A stretch of DNA of 64,000 bases from Brachybacterium massiliense (GTDB lineage: Bacteria; Actinomycetota; Actinomycetes; Actinomycetales; Dermabacteraceae): NCBI RefSeq assembly GCF_900184245.1, contig NZ_FXXB01000003.1, positions 124,001 to 188,000 on the forward strand. The letters are read 5' to 3'. The position numbers were made by a program, and so were the translations under genes. Under the pieces are notes generated by a model. It did no database searches. It was not told the DNA's origin and saw nothing but the letters and a program-made list of their open reading frames with translations. Each line of letters begins with the position of its first letter. The stretch's first letter is position 1. Positions 1 to 9,483 of this stretch are shown in pieces.

Positions 1-69
1 GCCCAGCAGCACCAGGTCGACCTCCGGGTTGGCGGTCGCGGCGAAGGGATGGGGCGGGGTGTCGGGCAT
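1..69 (-). CDS. N-terminal fragment of an unidentified protein
   Basis: Only the first 23 codons lie in the window; the rest runs off the left edge. The ATG at 69 is followed by MPDTPPHPFAATANPEVDLV and then LLG. A beta-strand ending in a small glycine turn (VDLVLLG) suits the start of a nucleotide- or FAD-binding fold. An AAAGG stretch about 11 bases upstream could be its ribosome binding site. It starts 33 bases after the stop of the ATP-grasp gene and is probably co-transcribed with it. A second ATP-grasp ligase or a malate:quinone oxidoreductase-like flavoprotein are both possible, but 23 residues do not decide. Confidence 0.5.
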   Translation of the reverse strand, partial: MPDTPPHPFAATANPEVDLVLLG

Positions 70-102
70 GGTGCGGGGCCTTTCGGGGCTGCGGGCCTGG
101 TC

Positions 103-1359
103 TCAGAAGCCGGTGTCGGTGGGGCGAGGGTAGACGGCGCGGTACTTGCGCACGAAGTTCAGTCCCGAGATGACGGAGTAGGCACGCATCCACAGACCTT
201 CAGGACCGTACCGGAACGGATTGCGCAGGCCCCGGCGCGCCACGCGCTTCACGTGCGCGCGCAGAGCGGCGTCGCGCACGTAGCGCAGCACCAGGCGCAG
301 CGGCAGGATCGTGTACAGGACCGGGGCGGTCACCACCACCTGGTCGATGTCCCGGTCATGGACGCGATCCTCGACCACGTGCCGCGCCACCGACTCGCCG
401 GCCGCGGTCACGTAGTAGCTGTTGCGGCCGATGCGCGGATTGATCTCGAAGAAGCACTCCCGGCCGGTGCGCGGATCGATCTTCACATCGAAGTTCGCGA
501 ACCCCACGTAGTCCACCGCATCCAGGAACTTCTCCGCCGCAGCGGTGAGCGAGGGGAAGTCCCCGGTGACCATCGCGGCGGGCCGGCCCAGCGCCTCGGG
601 CGTGTGCTCGCCCAGCAGCACCTGCGCGGCGCACAGCAGCGTCACCTTCCCGCGGCTCGAGCGGTACGCGGTGATCGAGCGCTGGAAGGTGTCATCGCCC
701 TCGATCAGCTCCTGGAACAGGAAGCGCCCCGTGAAGCCGGACTCGCGCAGACGGCGCACGAGGTCCTGCTGCTCTTCGGCTGACTCCAGGAAGAACACCT
801 TCTTCTTCCCGGGGAACTGCACGTGGTGGTACTCCGCGGTGTTCGCGGCCTTGCCGACCACCGGGTAGCTCCAGGGCAGCTCCTCGGTGCCGTTCCAGCC
901 CGGCTCGTCGGCGCGCGAGAAGTCCACGATCCGGGTGGGGACCGTGCCGATGCCGAGGTCCTCGCAGATCTCCGCGAACGTCGCCTTGTCCGCCAGGCGC
1001 GCGAGCAGCTGCGCATCGACCTGCGCGAGCAGATAGTGGGGGGCGAGATCCTCACGGAAGGTGTCGATGAAGTCGACCAGCGAGTCCGCGTTGGTCAGCA
1101 GCAGGGCAGGGCGGCCGACGGGGCGGCGCGAGGCCAGCTCCACGAGCGCGTCGCGCATCTGCTCATCGCTCGCCTCGGCGCCGAGGACCAGCAGGTCCGA
1201 GGTCACCGTGCGCTCGTTCATCGCCACGGGGACGCGCACCACCGTGGTGCAGCGTATCGCGTACTGCTGATGGAAGGCGATGGTGAGGTTCAGGGAGTTC
1301 AGCCCGGCCCCGAGCACGACGACGTCGAATCCGGGGTCGACCGAGGGGGAAGGACGCAT
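103..1359 (-). CDS. ATP-grasp carboxylate-amine ligase, D-aspartate ligase-like
   Basis: A protein of 418 residues with an N-terminal Rossmann-like segment (VVVLGAGLNSLNLT near residue 15), a central ATP-grasp domain and a C-terminal ATP/Mg segment (GFANFDVKIDP, then FEINPRIGRNSYYVT). From memory it matches the Enterococcus faecium D-aspartate ligase family closely (KxxFxEICED, VQFPGKKK, GDDTFQR, VGFANFD, FEINxRxGRxS). That enzyme adds D-Asp to the stem-peptide side chain to build the peptidoglycan cross-bridge. Brachybacterium walls are reported to contain D-Asp bridges, which fits. The ATG at 1359 is chosen over an upstream in-frame start because a TAGGAT box lies 7 bases before it. The exact substrate is inference. 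Confidence 0.75.
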   Translation of the reverse strand: MRPSPSVDPGFDVVVLGAGLNSLNLTIAFHQQYAIRCTTVVRVPVAMNERTVTSDLLVLGAEASDEQMRDALVELASRRPVGRPALLLTNADSLVDFIDTFREDLAPHYLLAQVDAQLLARLADKATFAEICEDLGIGTVPTRIVDFSRADEPGWNGTEELPWSYPVVGKAANTAEYHHVQFPGKKKVFFLESAEEQQDLVRRLRESGFTGRFLFQELIEGDDTFQRSITAYRSSRGKVTLLCAAQVLLGEHTPEALGRPAAMVTGDFPSLTAAAEKFLDAVDYVGFANFDVKIDPRTGRECFFEINPRIGRNSYYVTAAGESVARHVVEDRVHDRDIDQVVVTAPVLYTILPLRLVLRYVRDAALRAHVKRVARRGLRNPFRYGPEGLWMRAYSVISGLNFVRKYRAVYPRPTDTGF

Positions 1360-1366
1360 GGAGGCG

Positions 1367-1372
1367 ATCCTA
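1367..1372 (-). promoter_or_regulatory. -10 box of leaderless promoter for the ATP-grasp gene
   Basis: TAGGAT on the minus strand ends 7 bases before the ATG at 1359, so transcription would begin at or next to the start codon. No convincing -35 box is seen. The same TANNNT-N6/7-start layout recurs many times in the window. Confidence 0.55.
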
Positions 1373-1382
1373 GCGGCGCGAG

Positions 1383-1426
1383 CACGCCCGACCGCGGAGG
1401 ACTGCATCCTCCGACGGCCGGGCGTG
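1383..1426 (-). terminator. Hairpin terminator after the maltose operon
   Basis: An 8-bp outer stem (1383-1390 with 1419-1426) encloses a 7-bp inner stem (1395-1401 with 1407-1413). It begins 14 bases past the alpha-glucosidase stop. There is no U-tract, as is common for actinobacterial terminators. Confidence 0.6.
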
Positions 1427-1439
1427 ATCCGTGCGACGT

Positions 1440-3143
<1,704 letters not shown>

Positions 3144-3180
3144 GGCGGTCCTTCCGGTGGAACAGGGGGTGATGCGACGC

Positions 3181-3223
3181 GCCGCACCGCCCGGCCCGTG
3201 CCGACGGGCCAGGCGGGTGCGGC
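3181..3223 (-). other. Intercistronic hairpin between malG and alpha-glucosidase
   Basis: A GC-rich inverted repeat with a roughly 18-bp interrupted stem and a 6-base loop lies between the malG stop and the hydrolase start. It may set relative expression of the hydrolase by mRNA processing or partial termination. The function is inferred. Confidence 0.45.
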
Positions 3224-3244
3224 GAGGTTCGGTGGGCGGGCGGG

Positions 3245-4147
3245 TCAGCCCTTGACGGCGCCGGCGGTCGAGCCGCCGACGATGTATCGCTGCAGGAACT
3301 GGTACAGGATGATCACTGGGACCATGACCATCACCGAGCCGGCGGCGAAGACGCCTAGGTTGTTGGAGCGATCCGAGGAGAACATGCCGTACATGCCCAC
3401 GGCGAGGGTCTTCTTGGAGTCGTCGGTGAGGAAGATCGAGCCGATGAGGAACTCGCTCATCGAGCCGACCAGGGCCAGCAGCAGCGTGGTCGCCAGGATC
3501 GGGGTCATCGAGGGGGCCAGGATCTTGCGGAAGGTCTGCCAGTGGGTGGCGCCGTCGATGATCGCGGCCTCGTCCAGGGACTTCGGGATGGTGTCGAAGA
3601 AGCCCTTGATCAGCCAGACCTGGCCGAAGGCGCCCCCCATCAGCACCGCGATGTAGCCGGCGAGGGTGTTCAGGCCCAGCATCGGCACCGCGTCGCCGAG
3701 GTCCGCGATCATCGTGTACACCGCGATCATCGACAGGATCGCGGGGAACATCATGATCAGCAGGACGGCGAGCATGCCGCCGCGGCGGCCGCGGAAGCGG
3801 AAGCGGCTGAAGGCGTAGGCGGCCAGCAGCGAGAGGAACACCTGACCGGTGGCGACGACGCCGCACACGATGATGGTGTTCAGGTACCAGCGCAGGAAGT
3901 TCGCGCGCTCGCCGCTGAGCATCGCCGCGTAGTGGTCGAGGGTGACGCCCCGGGTGGGGATCAGACCGGCGGAGGTCAGCGAACCGCTCGGGTTCAGCGA
4001 TGCGGAGATCACGAACAGGATCGGGAAGACGGCGAAGACGACGGCCAGCACACCGATGATGTGCCGCCAACCGATCTCGCTGAACCAGCGGCCGAAGGGC
4101 ATGCGGCGCTGCTGTGCGTCGCCGCGGGCAGTGGCGGTGGTGCTCAT
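3245..4147 (-). CDS. malG: Maltose/maltodextrin ABC transporter permease MalG
   Basis: A 300-residue membrane permease with six predicted hydrophobic segments. The binding-protein-dependent permease EAA loop is visible as EAAIIDGATHWQTFRKILAP near residues 200-220, the contact point for the ATPase. It pairs with MalF to form the channel. Start ATG at 4147; MalF ends 20 bases upstream, so the two are co-transcribed. The C-terminus (YIVGGSTAGAVKG) is typical of MalG-type sugar permeases. No ATPase gene is in this operon. Confidence 0.93.
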   Translation of the reverse strand: MSTTATARGDAQQRRMPFGRWFSEIGWRHIIGVLAVVFAVFPILFVISASLNPSGSLTSAGLIPTRGVTLDHYAAMLSGERANFLRWYLNTIIVCGVVATGQVFLSLLAAYAFSRFRFRGRRGGMLAVLLIMMFPAILSMIAVYTMIADLGDAVPMLGLNTLAGYIAVLMGGAFGQVWLIKGFFDTIPKSLDEAAIIDGATHWQTFRKILAPSMTPILATTLLLALVGSMSEFLIGSIFLTDDSKKTLAVGMYGMFSSDRSNNLGVFAAGSVMVMVPVIILYQFLQRYIVGGSTAGAVKG

Positions 4148-4167
4148 GGGGGACCCCTTCCGCGGGC

Positions 4168-5745
4168 TCAGTTGACGTCTTCGAGGACGTTGGTGAAACG
4201 GAACTGGATGGCTGCCAGGACACCGGTGAGGATGAACAGGCAGACGGAGACCGCGGAGGCGAAGCCGAAATCGGCGCCGGAGCCGCCGAAGGCGATGCGG
4301 TAGACCATCGAGATCAGGATGTCCGTGGAGCCGCGGCCGGAGCCGTCGGGGAACGGACCGCCGCCGGTGAGCAGCTCGATCGCGTTGAAGTTGTTGAAGT
4401 TGAAGGCGAAGGACGAGACCAGCAGCGGGGCTACGGCCACCAGCAGCAGCGGCAGCACGATCTTCGAGGTGGACTGGAAACGGCTCGCGCCGTCCATCCG
4501 TGCGGCCTCCGTCAGCTCGTCGGGGATCGCCTGCAGCGCACCGGTGGAGACGATGAACATGTAGGGGAAGCCCATCCACAGGTTCGTCAGCAGCACCGCC
4601 ACCTGGGCGAGGGTCGGGTCGCCGAACCAGTTCAGGTTCAGCCCGAGGGTCTGGTTGATCAGACCGAACTCCTGGTTGTAGAAGTTCGACCACACCAGCA
4701 GGGAGATGAAGCCCGGGATCGCGTACGGCATGATCAGGATCGAGCGGTAGACGCGGCGGCCCTTGAGGCGCTGATCGTTGAGGATCAGAGCGAGGGCGAA
4801 ACCGAGCGCGAAGGTCAGCAGCACCGAGCCGGCGGCGAACACCAGCGTCCACACGAAGGCGGAGACGAACTGGTTGGCCACGGTCGGGTTGGTGAACAGC
4901 CGCTCGTAGTTGGAGATGCCCACGCTCTGCAGCCAGCTCTGGGAGAAGGCCCGCTGGCCCTCGGAGTCCACGAAGTACTCCTCATCGCCGATCACGCTGA
5001 CGGTGTACACCTCACCGGTCGCGGTGTCGGTGATGGTGTCCGCGTCCTCGTCGTACTGCAGCACCGTGGTTCCCACGAAGGCCTGGTTCACGCCCAGCGG
5101 GCGCACGGCGGTGGACTCGTCCACCGGTACGGCCAGCTCCATCAGCTCGTTATAGATGGCGTTGACCTCGCCCGCGTTCAGCACGGTCATCCCGTCGACC
5201 TCGGTGACGCGGCCGTCGACGACGGTGACGTCCCCGGCGGGGACCTCCTCGAGCGCGTTCTCGGCGTCGCCGCTGAGCACGGTGCCGGCATCGGGGTCGA
5301 CCAGGAAGAGCTCATAGGGGCCCTCGGCCGCGGTGCCCGAGGTCGCCACCGTCATGGCGTAGCGCGGGGCGTCGGGGCTCTGCTGCACCGAGCTCGCGAT
5401 GATCGAGCCGACCGCCTGCTCCTTCGTGCCGCGGGTGCCGTCGCCGTAGTTGGTGAAGGAGTAGCCGACCGTCAGGGCGATCGGCAGGATCAGGAAGACG
5501 GCGAGGAAGAACGAGCCCGGGAACAGGTACTTGCCCGGCACGAAGCGCTTGGTGGAGTAGAGGACGAAGATCCCTGCTGCGGCGAGCAGGAGCACCGTCA
5601 GCCACATCCATGACTGCTGGGAGATCAGCACCGGGGCGATGAACACCGTCAGCGCGAGGGTGATGCCGAGCACCAGGACTCGGGTGACCACGGCCGGGAC
5701 CGACGTGGACCGCGTCCGGTGCGCAGGGGCGTGCGTCGAGGTCAT
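4168..5745 (-). CDS. malF: Maltose/maltodextrin ABC transporter permease MalF
   Basis: A 525-residue permease. Four hydrophobic segments in the first 120 residues are followed by a long hydrophilic extracytoplasmic region (roughly residues 125-290), then the transporter core with the EAA loop (EAARMDGASRFQSTSKIVLP). A large loop after the third membrane helix is the hallmark of MalF (the P2 domain), where it docks the maltose-binding protein, so MalF is a better fit than a generic sugar permease. Start ATG at 5745. A long hairpin separates it from malE. Confidence 0.93.
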   Translation of the reverse strand: MTSTHAPAHRTRSTSVPAVVTRVLVLGITLALTVFIAPVLISQQSWMWLTVLLLAAAGIFVLYSTKRFVPGKYLFPGSFFLAVFLILPIALTVGYSFTNYGDGTRGTKEQAVGSIIASSVQQSPDAPRYAMTVATSGTAAEGPYELFLVDPDAGTVLSGDAENALEEVPAGDVTVVDGRVTEVDGMTVLNAGEVNAIYNELMELAVPVDESTAVRPLGVNQAFVGTTVLQYDEDADTITDTATGEVYTVSVIGDEEYFVDSEGQRAFSQSWLQSVGISNYERLFTNPTVANQFVSAFVWTLVFAAGSVLLTFALGFALALILNDQRLKGRRVYRSILIMPYAIPGFISLLVWSNFYNQEFGLINQTLGLNLNWFGDPTLAQVAVLLTNLWMGFPYMFIVSTGALQAIPDELTEAARMDGASRFQSTSKIVLPLLLVAVAPLLVSSFAFNFNNFNAIELLTGGGPFPDGSGRGSTDILISMVYRIAFGGSGADFGFASAVSVCLFILTGVLAAIQFRFTNVLEDVN

Positions 5746-5805
5746 GAGGCGACTGTGCCTTTCAGGGGATCAGGGCGGAGTGCACGGTGGCGGGAGGCGA
5801 GGACG

Positions 5806-5851
5806 CCGATCGATCGTGCCCGCCACGAGGGCGGCGGGCACGATCGATCGG
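5806..5851 (-). other. Perfect 19-bp hairpin between malE and malF
   Basis: Left arm 5806-5824, loop 5825-5832, right arm 5833-5851, with no mismatch. It sits just after the malE stop. In other bacteria such an element protects the malE transcript 3' end or partly terminates transcription, giving more binding protein than permease. That role is inferred here. Confidence 0.7.
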
Positions 5852-5861
5852 CTCGGGGACG

Positions 5862-7136
5862 TCAGCCGATCGCGGTGGCGATCTCCTCGCCCGCCCCCTC
5901 CATGGTCGAGTGCGGGTCAGCGCCGCCGACGATGTTGGCCTGGGCGATGCCCAGCGGGCCCCAGATCGCGGCCATCGCGGGGATGGCCGGCATCGGATCG
6001 GCGGCCTCGGCGGCCTCGGCGAAGATCACCACGTGTTCGTCCGAGGTGGCGATCTCCTCGCGCAGCTCGAGGTTCACCGGAGGCAGAGGGTTCGCCTCGT
6101 ACATGGCCTTGGCGACATCCGGGGAGGAGGCCACATCGGTCATGAACTGCTGGGCGAAGCCGGCATTGGCCGCGTTGGAGGCGACGTAGAAGGAGTTCAC
6201 GCCGGCGAACGGCGCGGCATCCTCCATGCCCTCGAAGCCGGGGATGGGGGAGATGGTGAACTCGAAGCCCGCATCGCGCACGTCGGCCAGGGCCCACGGA
6301 CCCGAGATCAGGTACGCGGACTTGCCCTCGGTGAACAGCGAGATGGAGTTGTCGCCGTTGATCGAGTTCTTCAGCACGCCCTGCTCGCCGAGCTCGGCGA
6401 TCTTATCCGCCGCGGCGAGGGAGCCCTCCTCGCCCACACCGAGGTCGGAGGGGTCGAGGCTTCCCTCGGAGTCCTTGCCGAACAGGTAGCCGCCGGCCGA
6501 GGTGTAGATGGGCTGCATGTGGTACGGGTCGCCCTCCTCGCCGATCGGCAGGGAGAGGATGTTCTCGGCGCCGCCGGCCTCCGCCGCGGAGATCAGCTCC
6601 TCGAAGGTGGAGGGGGCGGGGGCGTCGGTGAGGTCGTGGTTCGCATACAGCGCGAGGGTCTCGACCGCGTAGGGCACGCCGTAGGTCTGGCCGTCGTAGG
6701 TGACGGCCTCGATGCCGATCGGCGCGATGGTGTCGCCGACGTCCGAGGGCAGCTGCACCGGGGCGATGGAACCGTTCTGGACCAGGTTCCCGATCCAGTC
6801 GTGGGCGCCCATGGTGACGTCCGGGCCGTTTCCGGCCTGGTTGGCGGTGATGAAGTTGTTCTGGAGCTCGTCAGCGGGGACTACCTCGACGACGACCTCG
6901 ATGCCGTTCTCCTCGCCCCACGCCGTGGCAGGGGGCTCGAGTGCGGGGGCCTTCTCCTCGTCGGCCCAGATCACCAGGCGGCCGGAGGAGTCGCCGCCGG
7001 TCGCGGCGCCGCCGCCGTCGGAGGCGTCGCCTCCGGTGGTGCCACCGGAGGACGAGTCGTCGCCGCATGCGGCGAGGACGGTCATGGAGGCTGCGAGGCC
7101 ACCCAGTGCGAGGAAGCTCTTACGACGGATCTGCAC
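5862..7136 (-). CDS. malE: Maltose/maltodextrin-binding lipoprotein MalE
   Basis: A 424-residue extracellular solute-binding protein. The N-terminus is a lipoprotein signal: basic RRK, a hydrophobic stretch, then the lipobox LAAC near residue 22, followed by a Ser/Gly-rich linker. The mature part shows the usual features of family 1 sugar-binding proteins (LVIWAD, VGAHDWIGN-like loop, YGVPYAVETLALYAN, SGPWALADV). A GTG at 7136 is taken as the start because AAAGGAG lies just upstream; the longer in-frame ATG would put the signal peptide 30 residues inside the protein. It delivers maltodextrins to MalFG. Confidence 0.93.
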   Translation of the reverse strand: MQIRRKSFLALGGLAASMTVLAACGDDSSSGGTTGGDASDGGGAATGGDSSGRLVIWADEEKAPALEPPATAWGEENGIEVVVEVVPADELQNNFITANQAGNGPDVTMGAHDWIGNLVQNGSIAPVQLPSDVGDTIAPIGIEAVTYDGQTYGVPYAVETLALYANHDLTDAPAPSTFEELISAAEAGGAENILSLPIGEEGDPYHMQPIYTSAGGYLFGKDSEGSLDPSDLGVGEEGSLAAADKIAELGEQGVLKNSINGDNSISLFTEGKSAYLISGPWALADVRDAGFEFTISPIPGFEGMEDAAPFAGVNSFYVASNAANAGFAQQFMTDVASSPDVAKAMYEANPLPPVNLELREEIATSDEHVVIFAEAAEAADPMPAIPAMAAIWGPLGIAQANIVGGADPHSTMEGAGEEIATAIG

Positions 7137-7196
7137 GTCTTCTCCTTTGAATCGTGGTCGTTCTCGACCGTTGCCAGGTCTGTGCCTGATGGGAGC

Positions 7197-7226
7197 ACCG
7201 TAGACCCTGAGGCCACCTTTGTGCAA
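7197..7226 (-). promoter_or_regulatory. Candidate malE promoter
   Basis: On the minus strand TTGCAC (7226-7221) and TACGGT (7202-7197) are spaced 18 bases apart. The -35 box lies inside the candidate LacI-type operator, so repressor binding would block initiation. Confidence 0.45.
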
Positions 7227-7245
7227 GAATACGCAAGATCTTGCA
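7222..7245. promoter_or_regulatory. LacI-family operator in the malE / regulator gap
   Basis: GCAAGATCTTGC at 7233-7244 is a perfect 12-bp palindrome with the central pyrimidine-purine symmetry typical of LacI-family sites. Directly upstream a TGCAAG half-site (7222-7227) is repeated. The cluster lies between the divergent malE and regulator genes and overlaps the candidate malE -35 box, so it should control both. TGCAAG/CTTGCA elements are also what I recall for MalR sites in Streptomyces. Confidence 0.65.
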
Positions 7246-7248
7246 GAT

Positions 7249-7254
7249 TACGAT
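7249..7254 (+). promoter_or_regulatory. -10 box for the LacI-family regulator gene
   Basis: TACGAT sits just downstream of the palindromic operator and 42 bases before the ATG, leaving room for the GGAGGG ribosome binding site at 7283-7288. The layout suggests autoregulation. Confidence 0.45.
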
Positions 7255-7296
7255 TGGGCCACGGTGAGGATGCCGGGGGCCCGGAGGGAGAGCGTG

Positions 7297-8316
7297 ATGG
7301 CGCGGCTCATCGATATCGCGAAGGCTGCCGGCGTGAGCGAGGCGACCGTCTCCCGCGTGCTCAACGGGCGCTCCGGCGTGAACGAGGCGACCCGCAGGTC
7401 AGTGGCGGAAGTGGCGCGCCGGATGGGCCGCGTTGTCGACGCCGGCCAGGTGGACGACGGGCCGCTGGTCGGCGTGCTCGTCCCCGATCTCGACAACCAG
7501 GTCTTCACCTCCTGGGCCGAGCGGATCGAGGCGGAGCTGTTCGAGCGTGGCGCCTCCACACTGGTGGCCATGCGCGCCCGGACCGTCGAGCGCGAACGAG
7601 AGATCTTGCAACGCTTTCTGCGGTGCGGCGTGGTAGGCATCATCGTGGTCTCCGGGTATCACGCCCAGGAGCGCAGCCCGCTGGACCACTACCGCGAGGT
7701 GACGTCCGCCGGGGTCCCGCTGGTGCTCGTCAACGGCGTGCAGGAGGAGCTCGATGCGGCCTTCCTCTCGACGGACGACGACCATGCGGTGCGTGCGGTG
7801 CTGAGCCATCTCCAGGAGCTCGGTCATGAGCGGGTGGGCCTGGCCGTGGGCGATGAGCACACCTGGCCGGTGCGCGAGAAGCTGCGAGCCTTCGAGGCAG
7901 TCACCGCCGGCTGGGCGGAGGGCCCCCAGCCGGTCTCCTTCACCGACTTCTCCTACGCCGGGGGCTACGAGGCGGCCCGGGACCTGGTCGCGCGCGGGGT
8001 GACCGCGATCGTCTGCGGCTCCGACGTGATGGCCGCGGGCGCCCTCGAGGGCGTGCGCTCCCTGGGCCTGAGCGTCGGGCGCGACATCTCGGTGGCCGGC
8101 TACGACGACGTCTTCTGGGCCTCGCTGACCAATCCGCCGCTGACCACCGTGCGCCAGGCCGTCGGATCGATCGCCCGGGCCGCCGTGCGCACCGCCCTCA
8201 GCGGCGGCGAGGACTCGCGCCGCCCGACGCGCACCGAGGTGGTGGTGCGCCCGCAGCTGATCGTGCGCGGCTCCACGGCGGCCGTACCCGGCGGGGCCGC
8301 TAGCATGGAGCGGTGA
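7297..8316 (+). CDS. LacI-family regulator of the maltose operon
   Basis: A 339-residue repressor. The N-terminal helix-turn-helix is clear (MARLIDIAKAAGVSEATVSR, then VLNGRSGVNEATRR), followed by a periplasmic-binding-protein-like effector domain (VGVLVPDLDNQVF at about 52, VVSGYHAQ, STDDDHAVRAVLSHLQELGH, CGSDVMAAGAL, VAGYDDVFWASLTNPPLTTVRQ). Start ATG 7297 with GGAGGG upstream. Divergent from malE over a shared operator, so the likely effector is maltose or a maltodextrin; MalR is the obvious counterpart. The stop overlaps the trpS GTG by four bases. An extra half-operator lies inside the gene near 7600. Confidence 0.9.
   Translation: MARLIDIAKAAGVSEATVSRVLNGRSGVNEATRRSVAEVARRMGRVVDAGQVDDGPLVGVLVPDLDNQVFTSWAERIEAELFERGASTLVAMRARTVEREREILQRFLRCGVVGIIVVSGYHAQERSPLDHYREVTSAGVPLVLVNGVQEELDAAFLSTDDDHAVRAVLSHLQELGHERVGLAVGDEHTWPVREKLRAFEAVTAGWAEGPQPVSFTDFSYAGGYEAARDLVARGVTAIVCGSDVMAAGALEGVRSLGLSVGRDISVAGYDDVFWASLTNPPLTTVRQAVGSIARAAVRTALSGGEDSRRPTRTEVVVRPQLIVRGSTAAVPGGAASMER
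8301..8306 (+). promoter_or_regulatory. -10 box of leaderless promoter for trpS
   Basis: TAGCAT lies 6 bases before the trpS GTG and inside the end of the regulator gene. It would let trpS be transcribed on its own rather than only by read-through. Confidence 0.5.
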
Positions 8317-9389
8317 CCGCACCGAACACCACCCGCACCAGCTACGACACCGCCCAGAAGCGCAGCGACGAGATCTGGTCCACGATCGACTCGGACCCCT
8401 CCGGACTGCGCATGCTCACCGGCGACCGCCCCACGGGCGCGCTGCACATCGGCCATTACTTCGGCTCGCTGCGCAACCGCGTGCGCCTGCAGGACGCAGG
8501 GGTGGAGACGTGGTTGATCGTCGCGGACTACCAGGTGATCACCGACCGTGAAGTCATCGGGGACATCAAGGGATCGGTCCGCGAGCTGCTGACCGACTAC
8601 CTCGCGGCGGGCATCGACCCGGAGCGCTCCACGATCTTCACCCACTCCGCGGTGCCCGCGCTGAACCAGCTGATGCTGCCGTTCCTGTCGCTGGTGACCC
8701 AGCCCGAGCTCGAGCGGAACCCCACCGTCAAGACCGAGCTCGCCGCCGCCGGGAAGTCCGCCATGGGCGGGCTGCTGCTGACCTACCCCGTCCACCAGGC
8801 CGCGGACATCCTGTTCTGCCACGGCAACCTCGTGCCCGTGGGCCGCGACCAGCTGCCCCACATCGAGCAGACCCGCGTCATCGCGCGCCGTTTCAACGAG
8901 CGCTACGCGGGAGGGGAGCAGTACTTCCCCGAGCCCGATGCGCTGCTGTCCGAGGCACCGACGATCCTCGGTCTGGACGGCGAGCACAAGATGAGCAAGT
9001 CCCGAGGCAACACCGTCATGCTGCGGATGGACCCGGACGAGACCCTCAAGAAGATCAAGAAGGCCAAGACCGACTCGGAGCGGCTGATCACTTACGACCC
9101 CGAGGGCCGGCCGGAGGTCGCGAACCTGCTGACGCTCGCCTCGCAGGCGACGGACGGTACGCCGGAGGAGATCGCCGAGGAGATCGGGGATCGCGGCGCC
9201 GGGACGCTGAAGATCTACACCGCCGAGGCGCTCAACGAGCACCTGGCCCCGTTGCGCGCACGCCGCAAGGAGCTCGAGCAGGATCCGGGCTACCTCTTCG
9301 AGGTGCTCCGCGCCGGCAACGAGAAGGCCAACGCCGAGGCCGAGGCGACCCTCGCGAAGGTCCGCGAGTTCATGGGGATGGTCTACTGA
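8313..9389 (+). CDS. trpS: Tryptophanyl-tRNA synthetase
   Basis: A 358-residue class I aminoacyl-tRNA synthetase that charges tRNA-Trp. The HIGH motif appears as TGALHIGHYFG near residues 42-52, and the KMSKS loop as GEHKMSKSRGN near 225. Other Trp family blocks are clear (VADYQVITD, LTYPVHQAADILF, GRDQLPHIEQTRVIARRFN). Length is normal for the family. The start is GTG at 8313, overlapping the TGA of the preceding regulator; a TAGCAT box 6 bases upstream supports leaderless initiation here. Confidence 0.96.
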   Translation: MTAPNTTRTSYDTAQKRSDEIWSTIDSDPSGLRMLTGDRPTGALHIGHYFGSLRNRVRLQDAGVETWLIVADYQVITDREVIGDIKGSVRELLTDYLAAGIDPERSTIFTHSAVPALNQLMLPFLSLVTQPELERNPTVKTELAAAGKSAMGGLLLTYPVHQAADILFCHGNLVPVGRDQLPHIEQTRVIARRFNERYAGGEQYFPEPDALLSEAPTILGLDGEHKMSKSRGNTVMLRMDPDETLKKIKKAKTDSERLITYDPEGRPEVANLLTLASQATDGTPEEIAEEIGDRGAGTLKIYTAEALNEHLAPLRARRKELEQDPGYLFEVLRAGNEKANAEAEATLAKVREFMGMVY

Positions 9390-9410
9390 CCCACCGCGCC
9401 CGCTGAGCCG

Positions 9411-9448
9411 CGGAGCCCCGGCGCACCCCGTGGTGCCCCGGGGCTCCG
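9411..9448. terminator. Bidirectional terminator between trpS and the DUF5129 gene
   Basis: A 10-bp perfect stem (9411-9420 with 9439-9448) encloses a second 5-bp stem (9423-9427 with 9432-9436). It lies between two convergent genes. No U-tract. Confidence 0.7.
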
Positions 9449-9483
9449 TACGTCAGGAAGCGCCGGTCCCTGCGCGGCGGGCC

